The position numbers and the translations under genes are program-made. The notes under the pieces were generated by a model. That model did no database searches. It was not told the DNA's origin and saw only the letters and a program-made list of their open reading frames with translations. This document shows, in pieces, positions 20,802-29,311 of a stretch of 51,471 nt of DNA. Source of the DNA: Rhodospirillales bacterium (GTDB lineage Bacteria > Pseudomonadota > Alphaproteobacteria > ATCC43930 > CGMCC-115725); the NCBI GenBank assembly GCA_028288725.1, contig JAQGIC010000092.1:1-51471 (forward strand), given 5' to 3'. The first letter of the stretch is position 1. Each line of letters opens with the position of its first letter.

Positions 20802-21914
20802 TCACAGCCTGCGCGCGGCGGGCAAGCGGATCACGGCCCGCATGCCGCCGCCCGGCACCGGCTCGAACAGCAGCCGGCCGCCATGGTCGTGCGCCATGCC
20901 GCCGACCAACGCCAGTCCCAGCCCGGCGCCGCCGGCGCCCGATAGGAATGCTTCGCCCAGGTGCTCGCGGATATGATCGGGCAAGCCCGGTCCCCGGTCG
21001 GTCACCACTAGATCCAGACTATTGTCGGGCCCGGTTTCGACCGAGATGACGATCGGCGCGCCCGGCGCGTATTTGAGCGCGTTGCCAATCAGGTTCAGCA
21101 GCATCTGCCGCACCATGCGGGCGTCGCCTCGCATCCGGCATCCGGCGGGTAACGGCGCCACCGTCAGCCGATCGCCGCCGGCGCCCCGCGCGCTCGTCAG
21201 GCGGACGGCCGCGTTGATCGCTTCGGTCAGATCGATGTCGGCCTCGGAGAGTTCGACCTTGCCGGCGTCGATCCGGGCCAGATCGAGCAGGTCGGAGATC
21301 AGGCTCAAGAGATGCTGGCCGGCCTCGACGATATTGCCGGCCGCCTTGCGATATCCCGGATCGATCTGGCCGCCGAGCATGGCGCCCTGCAGAATTTCGG
21401 CATAGCCGAGGATGCCGTTCAGCGGCGTGCGCAGCTCGTGGCTCATCGAGCCCAGAAAGGTCGATTTCGCCCGGCTGGTCGCTTCGACCGCGGCGAGCGC
21501 CAGGCGCAGCTGGCTTTCCAGCTGCTTCTGCTCGGTAATGTCGTAGCGGGTCGAGACCTGATAGCCCGACGGGGTCACGATGCGCTGTAGAATATCGCAG
21601 CGGCCGTTCTCGGCCTGATATTCGCGCCGGAACGGCTCGGTCGAGCGCATCTCGGCGAGCCGCGACGCAACGAATGCCTCGATCGCTTCAGGCGATTGCA
21701 AAGCGGTCCGGGCCGGCTCGGCCCCGATGGTCGCGCGCAGCATCGCTTCGAAGCTCCAGCCGCGTCGGCTGCCGTCCGAGGGCACGTTGGGAAAGATCTT
21801 ATAGTACGCGTTGTTCGCGAGCACGAACCGCAGATCCGGATCGTAGACAACGACCGAAAGGTCCAGGCTATCCAGGACCTCCTTGAGAAAAGCTGAGTCC
21901 GCCGTCGGTATCAT
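20802..21914 (-). CDS. Soluble PAS-domain histidine kinase
   Basis: A 370-residue kinase with no membrane helix. A PAS_7-like domain spans residues ~10-128 (VVYDPDLRFVLANNAYYKIFP; STRYDITEQKQ). HisKA follows with FLGSMSHELRTPLNGILGYAEI (His159), then the HATPase domain with LLNLIGNALKYAPG and VTDRGPGLP. The ATG at 21914 has GGAA a few bases upstream; longer frames would run into the divergent SDR gene. No receiver gene is adjacent, so the partner is unknown. Confidence 0.88.
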   Translation of the reverse strand: MIPTADSAFLKEVLDSLDLSVVVYDPDLRFVLANNAYYKIFPNVPSDGSRRGWSFEAMLRATIGAEPARTALQSPEAIEAFVASRLAEMRSTEPFRREYQAENGRCDILQRIVTPSGYQVSTRYDITEQKQLESQLRLALAAVEATSRAKSTFLGSMSHELRTPLNGILGYAEILQGAMLGGQIDPGYRKAAGNIVEAGQHLLSLISDLLDLARIDAGKVELSEADIDLTEAINAAVRLTSARGAGGDRLTVAPLPAGCRMRGDARMVRQMLLNLIGNALKYAPGAPIVISVETGPDNSLDLVVTDRGPGLPDHIREHLGEAFLSGAGGAGLGLALVGGMAHDHGGRLLFEPVPGGGMRAVIRLPAARRL

Positions 21915-22048
21915 CTGTTCCAAGCGTCTGGCTGTACTGGCAGACCAGCGTCGCATCTTTGGATGATGGAAGAAAGGGGGTCGGGCGGAACCGGTGCAAG
22001 CGCCTTCGTGTTGCGTTGCCATGTCCATGCCCGTCGATCGGAGGTTCC

Positions 22049-23023
22049 GTGACCGAATTTTCCACCTTCCCCGTCCGCGAGGAGCAACGTGTCATCCAAC
22101 GACAGGTCGCCGCCGCGGATGCCAAGGCCGCTCCACCGAAGCCGCAGGCCATGCAGGCCGGCGCCCGCCCCTATCCGGCGCCGCCGTTTCCCGCCCAGCA
22201 CCAGCCGAAGCCCGGCCATGAAAGCGATCTCGACCCGGCGCCGATGTATGACGCCCCGTTTTATCAGGGCTCCGGCAAACTGGCCGGCAAGGTCGCGATC
22301 GTCACCGGCGGCGATTCCGGCATCGGCCGTGCGGTCGCCGTGCTGTTCGCGCGCGAAGGCGCCGATCTGGCGGTGCTGTATCTGGACGAGCATGAAGATG
22401 CCCAGGCGACGCTGGAGGCGGTCGAGCGCGAGGGCCGGCGCTGCCTGCTGATCTGCGGCGACGTGCGCGACCGTCAATTCTGCCGGGATGCGGTCGCCAA
22501 GGTGATGGCGGAATACGAGCGGCTCGACGTGCTGGTCAACAACGCCGCCTTCCAGCTGCATGTGCCCCGGTTCGAGGATCTGACCGAGGCGCATTTCGAC
22601 ATGACGATGAAGACCAACCTCTATGGCTATTTTCATATGGCCCAGGCGGCGATCGAGCATATGAAGCCGGGCGGCGCCATCGTCAACAGCGGCTCGGTCA
22701 CCGGCCTCATGGGCAACAAGGATCTGTTGGATTATTCGACGACCAAGGGCGGCATCCACGCCTTCACCCGCTCGCTCTCGACCCATCTGATCCCCCGCGG
22801 CATCCGCGTCAACGCGGTCGCCCCCGGCCCGGTCTGGACGCCGCTCAACCCCGCCGACAAAACCGCCGACGCCATCGCCCGGTTCGGTGCCGACACGCCG
22901 ATGGGCCGGGCGGCCCAGCCGGAGGAGATCGCGCCGGCCTATGTGTTTCTCGCCTCGCCCCATTGCTCCAGCTACATCACCGGCGAAATCCTGCCGGTGA
23001 TCGGCGGGTACGACAGCCGGTAG
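22049..23023 (+). CDS. SDR family oxidoreductase (YghA / general stress protein 39-like)
   Basis: A 324-residue long-type SDR. About 70 residues of Pro/Gln-rich leader are followed by PMYDAPFYQGSGKLAGKVAIVTGGDSGIGRAVAVLFAREGADLAVLY, a hallmark of the YghA/YdaD stress-induced subgroup. The VNNAAFQ and YSTTKGGIHAFTRS motifs carry the catalytic Asn, Tyr and Lys. A GTG at 22049 preceded by GGAGG is the preferred start; the frame extends further up but without family residues and into the kinase leader. Substrate unknown. Confidence 0.88.
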   Translation: MTEFSTFPVREEQRVIQRQVAAADAKAAPPKPQAMQAGARPYPAPPFPAQHQPKPGHESDLDPAPMYDAPFYQGSGKLAGKVAIVTGGDSGIGRAVAVLFAREGADLAVLYLDEHEDAQATLEAVEREGRRCLLICGDVRDRQFCRDAVAKVMAEYERLDVLVNNAAFQLHVPRFEDLTEAHFDMTMKTNLYGYFHMAQAAIEHMKPGGAIVNSGSVTGLMGNKDLLDYSTTKGGIHAFTRSLSTHLIPRGIRVNAVAPGPVWTPLNPADKTADAIARFGADTPMGRAAQPEEIAPAYVFLASPHCSSYITGEILPVIGGYDSR

Positions 23024-23146
23024 CCATTGTTGCGGATGCGGCGAGAAACCCTCGCCATATCCGCCCATTCTTTCCGGACGGGCTCAGGACTACCTTCCTT
23101 TCATCGAAGCGCGGCTCTCGCGCCGGCGGGTAGAAGGAGTTCAGTC

Positions 23147-23938
23147 ATGGATCTGCATCTCGACGATAAGGTTGCCCTCGTCACCGGCTCAACCGCCGGC
23201 ATCGGCCTGGAAATCGCCCGCAAACTCGCGGTCGAGAAGGCAAAGGTGATCATCACCGGCCGCGACCGGGCGAAGCTGGATCAGGCGGTCGCCAGCATCA
23301 AGGCCTCGGGCGGCGCCCGGGTGGACGGCATCGTCGCCGATCCGGCGACGGCGGAGGGCGCCGCCATCCTGCTGCACGCCGCGCCGGAGGTCGATATCCT
23401 GGTCAACAACCTCGGTATCTACGAAATCAAGAATTTCGCGGACATCACCGACGCGGATTGGCGCCGGTTCTTCGAAGTCAACGTGCTGAGCGGCGCCCGG
23501 CTGGCGCGGGAATATTTCCCCGGCATGCTGAAGCGCAACCAGGGCCGCATCATCTTCATCTCGAGCGAATCCGGCCTCGCAACGCCCGGCGCCATGATCC
23601 ACTACGGCATGACCAAGACGGCGCAGCTCGCCATCTCGCGCGGCCTGGCGGAATTGACCAAGGGCACGCAGGTGACGGTCAATTCCGTGCTGCCGGGCCC
23701 GACGCGGTCGGAAGGCATCGTCGACTTCCTGAAGAGCGTTTCCAGCGATCCCGACGCGCCGGCCGGCGAGCACGAGGCCGAGTTCTTCGCCAAGCATCGC
23801 GCGTCGTCGCTGCTGCAGCGCTTGATCGAGCCGGAGGAAATCGCCGATCTGGTCGCGTTCGTGGCGAGCCCACTGTCGGCCGCGACCAATGGCGCCGCGC
23901 TGCGGGTCGATGGCGGCGTCGTGCCGACGATCGCCTGA
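23147..23938 (+). CDS. SDR family oxidoreductase
   Basis: A 263-residue classical SDR. It has [15 protein letters not shown] (cofactor), VNNLGIYE in place of the usual NNAG, and [17 protein letters not shown] with the active-site Tyr and Lys. The start ATG at 23147 has AAGGAG 8 nt upstream. It resembles the 3-oxoacyl-ACP reductase-like proteins often found next to general stress SDRs, and it follows another SDR gene by ~120 bases. Substrate unknown. Confidence 0.9.
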   Translation: MDLHLDDKVALVTGSTAGIGLEIARKLAVEKAKVIITGRDRAKLDQAVASIKASGGARVDGIVADPATAEGAAILLHAAPEVDILVNNLGIYEIKNFADITDADWRRFFEVNVLSGARLAREYFPGMLKRNQGRIIFISSESGLATPGAMIHYGMTKTAQLAISRGLAELTKGTQVTVNSVLPGPTRSEGIVDFLKSVSSDPDAPAGEHEAEFFAKHRASSLLQRLIEPEEIADLVAFVASPLSAATNGAALRVDGGVVPTIA

Positions 23939-23956
23939 TGGTGGGAGCGGGGCGCT

Positions 23957-24173
23957 CGTCGCCGTAGAAGCAGCCGACGCCCGCTTCGAACCGTCCGACG
24001 ACCGGGGTGCCGAGGCCGCGGTAGCGGCTGTCCATCCAATGGATCGACCAGGTCCGACCCGCCGGATCATAGAGCCGCAGCGCGGCCCCGTGATAGGCAC
24101 CTGCCGGGGTATGGGGCGGCATCGGCCGCGCGTCGATGACGAGGAGCGGAGAGTGCGCCCCATAAGCTGCCAA
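23957..24173 (-). pseudogene. Remnant of a DUF1579-like protein
   Basis: Read leftward from about 24173, the frame gives AYHGAALRLYDPAGRTW, SIHWMDSRYRGLGTPVVG and RFEAGVGCFYGDE. This pattern of Trp, YDP and VGRFE...FYGDE resembles the core of a small lipocalin-like family (DUF1579 or close kin). After about 72 residues the frame runs into the end of the convergent SDR gene without family residues, and the N-terminal part is not convincing. I read it as a truncated relic; a short real protein is less likely. Confidence 0.5.
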
Positions 24174-24222
24174 GCGATGTCAGGTATTATTCGGCGGAAG
24201 CGATTTTTCGAGCGCCCGAGCG

Positions 24223-24579
24223 CTACTCCGCGAACGCCGCCTGATACTCCGCGGGCTTGAAGCCCACCAGCAGCGCGCCGCCGACATCGAGCACCGGCCG
24301 CTTGATCATCGAGGGCTGGGCCAGCATCAGCCGGATCGCCTTCGCCTGGTCGAGGTCCGCCTTGTCGGCCTCCGGCAACGCCCGGAACGTCGTGCCGGCG
24401 CGGTTGAGCAGGATCTCCCAACCGACCTTGCCGGCCCAAGCCTCCAGCATCTCGCGCGTGACGCCCGCGGTTTTGTAGTCGTGGAACGCATGAGGTACGC
24501 CCTGGGTGTCGAGCCAGCCGCGGGCCTTCTTCATGGTATCGCAGGCTTTGATGCCATGGATGGTGACGGGTTTGGTCAT
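24223..24579 (-). CDS. ArsC/Spx family thioredoxin-fold protein (YffB-like)
   Basis: A 118-residue protein starting MTKPVTIHGIKACDTMKKARGW. The CDTMKKA segment and the later SMIKRPVLDVGG are the YffB/Spx/ArsC hallmarks. Only one cysteine lies at the active-site position, as in YffB. The family is often called arsenate reductase by similarity but many members use glutathione and have other roles. It starts 9 bp after the GST gene's stop, suggesting a shared transcript with that glutathione-linked enzyme. Confidence 0.88.
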   Translation of the reverse strand: MTKPVTIHGIKACDTMKKARGWLDTQGVPHAFHDYKTAGVTREMLEAWAGKVGWEILLNRAGTTFRALPEADKADLDQAKAIRLMLAQPSMIKRPVLDVGGALLVGFKPAEYQAAFAE

Positions 24580-24587
24580 GGCAGTTC

Positions 24588-25292
24588 TCACGGACGCTTC
24601 GGGATTTCCAGCCCGCGCTGCACCGCCGGGCGGGCCAGGCAGCGTTCGAGCCAGGCCGGCACCCGTTTGAAGGCCTCATAGCCGACCAGCTCGCCGGCGC
24701 CATAGAATCCGACCAGGTTGCGCACCCAGCCGAGCAGCGAGACGTCGGCGATCGTATATTCGTCGCCCATGATCCAGTCCCGGCCGTCCAGGCGTGTCTC
24801 CAGCACCCCCAGCAGGCGTTTCGATTCCGCGGCGTAGCGGTCGCGCGGGCGCTTGTCCTCGTAGTCCTTGCCGGCGAATTTATGAAAGAATCCCAGCTGG
24901 CCGAACATCGGGCCGACCGCGGCCATCTGGAAGAACACCCATTGGATTGTCTCGTAGCGTGTGGCCGGATCGGCCGGCAGCAGCTTGCCGGTCTTTTCGG
25001 CCAGATACAGGAGCATCGCGCCCGACTCGAACAGGCCCAAGGGCTTGCCGCCCGGACCGTCCGGATCGATCATCGCCGGGATCTTGCCGTTCGGATTGAG
25101 CGACAGGAATTCCGGACCCCAGGTCTCGTTCTTGCCGATGTCTATCGTGTGCGGCTCGTAGGGCAGCCCCACCTCCTCCAGCATGATCGAGACCTTCACG
25201 CCATTGGGCGTCGGCAGCGAATAAAGCTGGATCCGGTCGGGGTGCTGGGCCGGCCAGCGCTTGGCGATCGGAAAGGCAGAGAGATCGGACAT
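24588..25292 (-). CDS. Glutathione S-transferase (YfcG/YghU-like)
   Basis: A 234-residue GST. The thioredoxin-fold N-domain holds TPNGVKVSIMLEEVGLPYE, the substrate-site NPNGKIPAMIDPDG and GLFESGAMLLYLAEKTGKL. The helical C-domain ends with RPAVQRGLEIPKRP. The TPNG motif is typical of the Nu-class/YfcG group, which acts as disulfide-bond oxidoreductases with glutathione. Start ATG at 25292 has GGAG upstream. Probably co-transcribed with the ArsC-like gene downstream. Confidence 0.92.
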   Translation of the reverse strand: MSDLSAFPIAKRWPAQHPDRIQLYSLPTPNGVKVSIMLEEVGLPYEPHTIDIGKNETWGPEFLSLNPNGKIPAMIDPDGPGGKPLGLFESGAMLLYLAEKTGKLLPADPATRYETIQWVFFQMAAVGPMFGQLGFFHKFAGKDYEDKRPRDRYAAESKRLLGVLETRLDGRDWIMGDEYTIADVSLLGWVRNLVGFYGAGELVGYEAFKRVPAWLERCLARPAVQRGLEIPKRP

Positions 25293-25318
25293 GCGGGAAC
25301 TCCATTCGGATCGAACCG

Positions 25319-25852
25319 CTAAGCGCGCATTCCCGCGCCCAGCCGCTTCCAATAGAGCATCGTTCCGGTCAGTCCGCCATGCGGCTTCAGGGCATAATCC
25401 GGAATCTCGCCGGCAAAGGTGAAGCCCAACCCCTCGTAGAGTCCGGCGGCGCCGCCGTCGCTCGCGGTATCCAGCACCAGCAGGGTGCGCGCCCGCTCGA
25501 CCGCCAGGCGCTCGGCCGCCCGCATCAGCGCCGAGGCGATGCCGCGGCCCCGGTCGGCGACCCGCGTCATCATCTTGGCGATCTCGGCCCGGTGCGGCTG
25601 GTTGGGCGGACAATCCAGCAGCAGCGTCACCGTGCCGACCAGACGCCCGCCGTCGAACGCCCCCAGCACGATGCGCTCGCCCCGCGCGGCGGCGGCGAGC
25701 GAGCCGGTCCAGAACGCCGTGGCCGCATCGGGCGCCAGCGGATGCATGAAACTGACCGAGCCGCCATGGGCCACGGTCTCGACCAGGATATCGCCGAGCG
25801 CGTCCAGGATGGACGGCGTGGCTGTCAAGGGCAGGATCTGGATGTCGGACAT
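25319..25852 (-). CDS. GNAT family N-acetyltransferase
   Basis: A 177-residue acetyltransferase. The acetyl-CoA motif is RVADRGRGIASALMRAAERLA, followed by LLVLDTASDGGAAGLYEGLGFTFAGEIPDYAL. The GDILVETVAHGGSVSFM opening resembles a group often located next to XRE-cupin regulators, as here, where only 4 bases separate the two genes. Substrate unknown. The ATG at 25852 (MSDIQ) is preferred over an in-frame codon that lies inside the upstream gene. Confidence 0.9.
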   Translation of the reverse strand: MSDIQILPLTATPSILDALGDILVETVAHGGSVSFMHPLAPDAATAFWTGSLAAAARGERIVLGAFDGGRLVGTVTLLLDCPPNQPHRAEIAKMMTRVADRGRGIASALMRAAERLAVERARTLLVLDTASDGGAAGLYEGLGFTFAGEIPDYALKPHGGLTGTMLYWKRLGAGMRA

Positions 25853-25856
25853 GGGG

Positions 25857-26423
25857 CTAGCTCCGGACGAGGCAGACGGCATAGGCGCAGGGTTCGTTGG
25901 TCTCGTTGGCGAAAGTCACCTCCGACGGCGGACCGAAGCCCAGGCAGTCGCCGGTCGCCAGCACATGCCGGTCGCCGCCTTCCAGCAGAACGAGCTCGCC
26001 GGTCAGGACCCACACGACCTGGCGGATATGGGCGTAGGAGGAGGTCGGCAGCACGACCTGCCGCCCCGCCGGCAGTTCGACCCGGACGAGTTCGAGCGGA
26101 TGGTCGGGACGCGCGAACAGCTGGCGGCGCAGATAGCCCGTGTCCGGGTCGCGCCAGACCGGCTGATCCGCGGCGCGCGACAGCCGATGCCCCTCGCCCT
26201 CCGCCCTGAGCAGCAGGCCCGCCAGGGTCAGATCGAACGCGCCGGCCAACCGCACCAGAATGACGGCGGTCGGGCTGACCTCGCCGCGCTCGATCTTGCT
26301 GATTGTCGCCTTGGAGACGCCGGAGCGATCCGCCAGATCGGCCAGCGACCAGCCGCGCATGTCGCGCTCCAGGCGCAGGCGGCGGGCGATTTGGGCGGCG
26401 GGTTCGTCTACTATACTATCCAT
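25857..26423 (-). CDS. XRE-family regulator with cupin domain
   Basis: A 188-residue regulator. A helix-turn-helix of the XRE type spans ~12-66 (WSLADLADRSGVSKATISKIERGEVSPT) and a cupin_2 barrel ~100-185 (QVVWVLTGELVLLEGGDRHVLATGDC). Such proteins sense small molecules through the cupin and often control a neighbouring acetyltransferase or transporter. It is first in an operon with the GNAT gene. A perfect palindrome lies 2 bp upstream of its ATG, see the next entry. Confidence 0.92.
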   Translation of the reverse strand: MDSIVDEPAAQIARRLRLERDMRGWSLADLADRSGVSKATISKIERGEVSPTAVILVRLAGAFDLTLAGLLLRAEGEGHRLSRAADQPVWRDPDTGYLRRQLFARPDHPLELVRVELPAGRQVVLPTSSYAHIRQVVWVLTGELVLLEGGDRHVLATGDCLGFGPPSEVTFANETNEPCAYAVCLVRS

Positions 26424-26425
26424 GT

Positions 26426-26441
26426 GTCTCTTATAAGAGAC
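26426..26441 (-). promoter_or_regulatory. Palindromic operator overlapping a predicted -10 box
   Basis: GTCTCTTATAAGAGAC is a perfect 16-bp palindrome ending 2 bp before the start codon of the XRE gene. Read leftward, TTGCTT, a 17-nt spacer and TATAAG (inside the palindrome) form a sigma-70-like promoter. The transcription start would fall about at the ATG, so the mRNA may be leaderless; no ribosome-binding site fits between. Binding here would block RNA polymerase, as expected for autorepression. Confidence 0.7.
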
Positions 26442-26497
26442 GATATCGGCTTAAGCAAGAAGAGGGTGCGGTCAGAGCGTGCCGCCCGAAGCTGAAC

Positions 26498-27619
26498 CTA
26501 TTCGAGCGGCGCACCCAGACGGCGGCCCCGCTCCGCGATGTCCAGCCCGAAGGATCTTCGCTCGGCATCATAGGCCGCGAGCGCCGATGCGAGGTCGCTC
26601 GATCCGGCGAGGTGCGTTCTCAACGAGCGGGCATCGCCCGCCGCCTTCGACACGCCCATGGCGGTATGCGGACGGACGACGAACGCCGCGTCGCCCAGCA
26701 GCACGATCCGGCGGGTCGCCATGGTCGGCGCGGTATAGTCGAACACCGCCTGGACGAACGGCTTGGTTTCCGCCTGAACGGCCGCGGCGAACGCCGCCGG
26801 CAGCAGGGCTCCGGCATCGCGAGCCAGGATCTCGCGCGCGGCCGCCGACATGCCGCCGGGCGGAAGCGAATAGTCGTGACGGTGCCCGGCCTCGTCCGTC
26901 AAGGCGGCCGCGAGCGAGCCGTCCGCCGCGGGCGCCTTGCGATACCAGACCCAGTTGTAGCGCCGTCGCCCGGGCTCGGTCGATCCATCCGGCCCCGCCA
27001 CCAGATAGCCCAGGATATGGGATCCCTGCATGTCGAAGAAGGCGAAGCGTTCGAGCAGCAGCGCCGCGGCATCGGCGGGCAGATCGCCTTCGGGGAAAAG
27101 GCCGCGCCAGGCCGCGTAACCGGCATAGGCCGGCGCCGGATCCGGGCCGACGACGGCCTGCCGCACCGCCGATCCGACGCCGTCGGCGCCGATCACCAGA
27201 TCGACCTCCACGCTCGTCCCATCCGCGAAAGTCGCCCGCACCGCGTCCCCGGTCTCCGAAGCGGCCAGGATCTCGCGGCCCTGGATATAGCGTCCGGCCG
27301 GTATCCGTTCCCGAAAGGCGTGGAACAGCCGGTCCCACGAGATTTGCGTCTGCGGCGTCTCGTGACGCTCGATGATCCGACCGCCGCGATCCAGAAAGAT
27401 CCGTTCCCGCGCGACGATGCCGATTTGCGCGACATGCTCGCAGCCGATCTCGCGCAGGATCGCAAATATCTCCCGCTGCCCGACCAGGCCGGCGCCCCGC
27501 CCCTCCAGGCCGTGCGTCGACCGCTCGTAGATCGTGACGTCATGTCCCGCGGCATGGAGCAGAACCCCGGCGAACAAACCGCCGAGCGACCCGCCGGAAA
27601 TGGCAATCCTGAGAGGCAT
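26498..27619 (-). CDS. FAD-dependent monooxygenase
   Basis: A 373-residue aromatic-hydroxylase-type flavoprotein. The N-terminal dinucleotide fold is ISGGSLGGLFAGVLLHAAGHDVTIYE, the DG motif is VIGADGVGSAVR, and the GD motif is RIVLLGDAAFVVRPHTAMGVSKAAGDA. The overall shape resembles 2,6-dihydroxypyridine 3-monooxygenase-like proteins, but the substrate is not clear. Start at 27619 (MPLRIAISGG) is preferred; an ATG five codons upstream is possible. It stands alone between the divergent XRE operon and the amidase gene. Confidence 0.9.
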   Translation of the reverse strand: MPLRIAISGGSLGGLFAGVLLHAAGHDVTIYERSTHGLEGRGAGLVGQREIFAILREIGCEHVAQIGIVARERIFLDRGGRIIERHETPQTQISWDRLFHAFRERIPAGRYIQGREILAASETGDAVRATFADGTSVEVDLVIGADGVGSAVRQAVVGPDPAPAYAGYAAWRGLFPEGDLPADAAALLLERFAFFDMQGSHILGYLVAGPDGSTEPGRRRYNWVWYRKAPAADGSLAAALTDEAGHRHDYSLPPGGMSAAAREILARDAGALLPAAFAAAVQAETKPFVQAVFDYTAPTMATRRIVLLGDAAFVVRPHTAMGVSKAAGDARSLRTHLAGSSDLASALAAYDAERRSFGLDIAERGRRLGAPLE

Positions 27620-27643
27620 CGTTCGACTATACATCGAACCGAC

Positions 27644-27723
27644 CCGGCCGCGAGGCCGGCGGACACCTGCGATCCGATCGCAGGTGTCCATCCAGTCTCT
27701 AAATGTTTGGTTTGAGGGCGATT
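27644..27723. repeat. Two palindromes and a dispersed repeat tail
   Basis: GGACACCTGCGATC and its exact complement flank a single central C (27661-27689), giving 14-bp arms. A shorter hairpin, CCGGCC-GCGA-GGCCGG, lies beside it at 27644-27659. Bases 27697-27723 match the tail of the repeat at 11552-11579. The site follows the stop of the leftward amidase gene and may end its transcript, although no T-run is present. Confidence 0.65.
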
Positions 27724-27758
27724 CAGATATGAGGCCGAGCAGGCCCCATATCATCGCG

Positions 27759-29183
27759 CTAAAGGACGGGGTGACGGTCGCCCAGCCCGCCCTTGCGCTC
27801 GAGGAGAGCACCAAGGCGCAGGATCGTCGGCTCGTCGAGCCATCTCGAGACGAGTTGGATACCGATCGGAAGATGCTCCGAACTGAAGCCATACGGGACC
27901 GAGAGTGCCGGAAGGCCGCTCAGGTTGAACGGCGATGTCGCGCGCATGACGTGGGTCCAGGGCACCGTCACGCCATTGACGACGAGTTCCTGAGCACCGT
28001 GCGGCGTGGCGGTCATCGGATTGACCGGGCAAAGCAGCACGTCGTACTTCTGGAAGAAGCCGGCGAAGGCCGACCTCAGAGCCTCGGCCTGCGCCAGCGC
28101 CCCGTTGAAATCGGCGAAGGTGGGATCCGGCGTCACCATGATGCCGGCGCCGATCGCATGCAGGTCGGCTTCGCGGCCGGTGGCGAAGGCTTTGACATAA
28201 GGCACGATCTCGCCGAACACGACGGTCATCAGCGCCGCGAGCGGGTCGCCGAGGAACGGCAGGCTCACCTCCTCCACCTCGCATCCGAGATCCGCGAGCT
28301 GCGCTGCGGCCGTAGCGACGGCTGCGGTAATCTCGGGGTCCACCGGGCCGAACGCCGCGTCCGATACCCAGCCGACGCGGATGGGTTGACCGGCGAGCCC
28401 GGCCGCGCCGGACTCGGCATTCCGGGCGTGGACCGCGTAGCCGTCGCGCCCGTCCGGCCCTTGCAGAATCGAGTAGCCGAGGGCGACGTCGCGCACGGTG
28501 CGGGCCATCGGGCCGACATGCCACCAGCGGGATATGACAGCCGGAAAATGGCCGGTGTAGGGAATGCGGCCATGGGTGGCCTTCAGGGCGGCGATGCCTG
28601 TAAACGCGGCGGGACCGCGCACCGAGATTGCAACGTCGCTGCCGATGCCGATCGGCGACAGGCCGGCCGCAATCGCGGCCGACTCGCCACCGGACGAACC
28701 GCCCGGGGTCCGATCGAGATTCCAGGGGTTGTTGCTGCGGCCGGTGACGAGATTATCGGTCTCCGTCCATGCCGAAAACTCCGGCAAGTTGGTCTTCATC
28801 AGGGGAATGCCGCCCGCGGCCTTGAAGCGCGCGACGGCGGTGGCGTCCTTGTCGGGGATATTGCCCGCAAACAGCCTGGAGCCGCGCTGGGTCAGGACGC
28901 CCGCCGTATCCAATGCATCCTTGATCGAGAACGGCACGCCGTGCAGCGGGCCCAGTGCGGCGCCACTCGCCACAGCCTTGTCGGCAGCGTCGGCAGCCTG
29001 CAACGCGGTCGTGCCCAGTAAGGTGACGACGGCGTTGATCTTCGGGTTTACCGCCTCGATGCGGTTGAGGTGGGCCTGGACGACTTCGCGGGACGATAGC
29101 TGCTTGGTGCGGATGAGGGCCGCGAGCGTCGTCGCCTCCAGATAATGGATGGGATCGGTGCCCTTGGTCGGCGTGCTGGTCAT
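27759..29183 (-). CDS. Amidase signature family hydrolase
   Basis: A 474-residue amidase with a Ser-cisSer-Lys centre: Lys88 in GPLHGVPFSIKDA, Ser163/164 in TPGGSSGGESAA and the nucleophile Ser187. The usual GSDTGGSIR is here GSDVAISVRGPAAFTG, unusual around the nucleophile. It hydrolyses amides; the substrate is unknown. An ATG at 29183 with GGAGA 7 nt upstream is the start. It is divergent from a tetR gene and a palindrome lies in front of it, so TetR probably represses it. Confidence 0.9.
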   Translation of the reverse strand: MTSTPTKGTDPIHYLEATTLAALIRTKQLSSREVVQAHLNRIEAVNPKINAVVTLLGTTALQAADAADKAVASGAALGPLHGVPFSIKDALDTAGVLTQRGSRLFAGNIPDKDATAVARFKAAGGIPLMKTNLPEFSAWTETDNLVTGRSNNPWNLDRTPGGSSGGESAAIAAGLSPIGIGSDVAISVRGPAAFTGIAALKATHGRIPYTGHFPAVISRWWHVGPMARTVRDVALGYSILQGPDGRDGYAVHARNAESGAAGLAGQPIRVGWVSDAAFGPVDPEITAAVATAAAQLADLGCEVEEVSLPFLGDPLAALMTVVFGEIVPYVKAFATGREADLHAIGAGIMVTPDPTFADFNGALAQAEALRSAFAGFFQKYDVLLCPVNPMTATPHGAQELVVNGVTVPWTHVMRATSPFNLSGLPALSVPYGFSSEHLPIGIQLVSRWLDEPTILRLGALLERKGGLGDRHPVL

Positions 29184-29210
29184 GGTTTTCTCCGTTTGCG
29201 CTACCACAAT

Positions 29211-29228
29211 CTACCTGACGACAGGTAG
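29211..29228. promoter_or_regulatory. TetR operator 1 (amidase side)
   Basis: CTACCTGACGACAGGTAG has 7-bp inverted arms (CTACCTG/CAGGTAG) around ACGA. It lies 27 bp upstream of the amidase start and matches the second site near tetR at 16 of 18 positions when read on the opposite strand. Confidence 0.75.
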
Positions 29229-29276
29229 AGTAGCCGATAGCGATCAGGTGGGCCTTCCATTTTCGGATATCAAGAC

Positions 29277-29294
29277 CTATCTATCGTCAGGTAG
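29277..29294. promoter_or_regulatory. TetR operator 2 (tetR side)
   Basis: CTATCTATCGTCAGGTAG lies 17 bp upstream of the tetR start. It is a slightly degenerate copy of operator 1, so the pair supports autoregulation and control of the amidase by one repressor. Confidence 0.7.
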
Positions 29295-29311
29295 AAAAGG
29301 GACCCGTTGCG

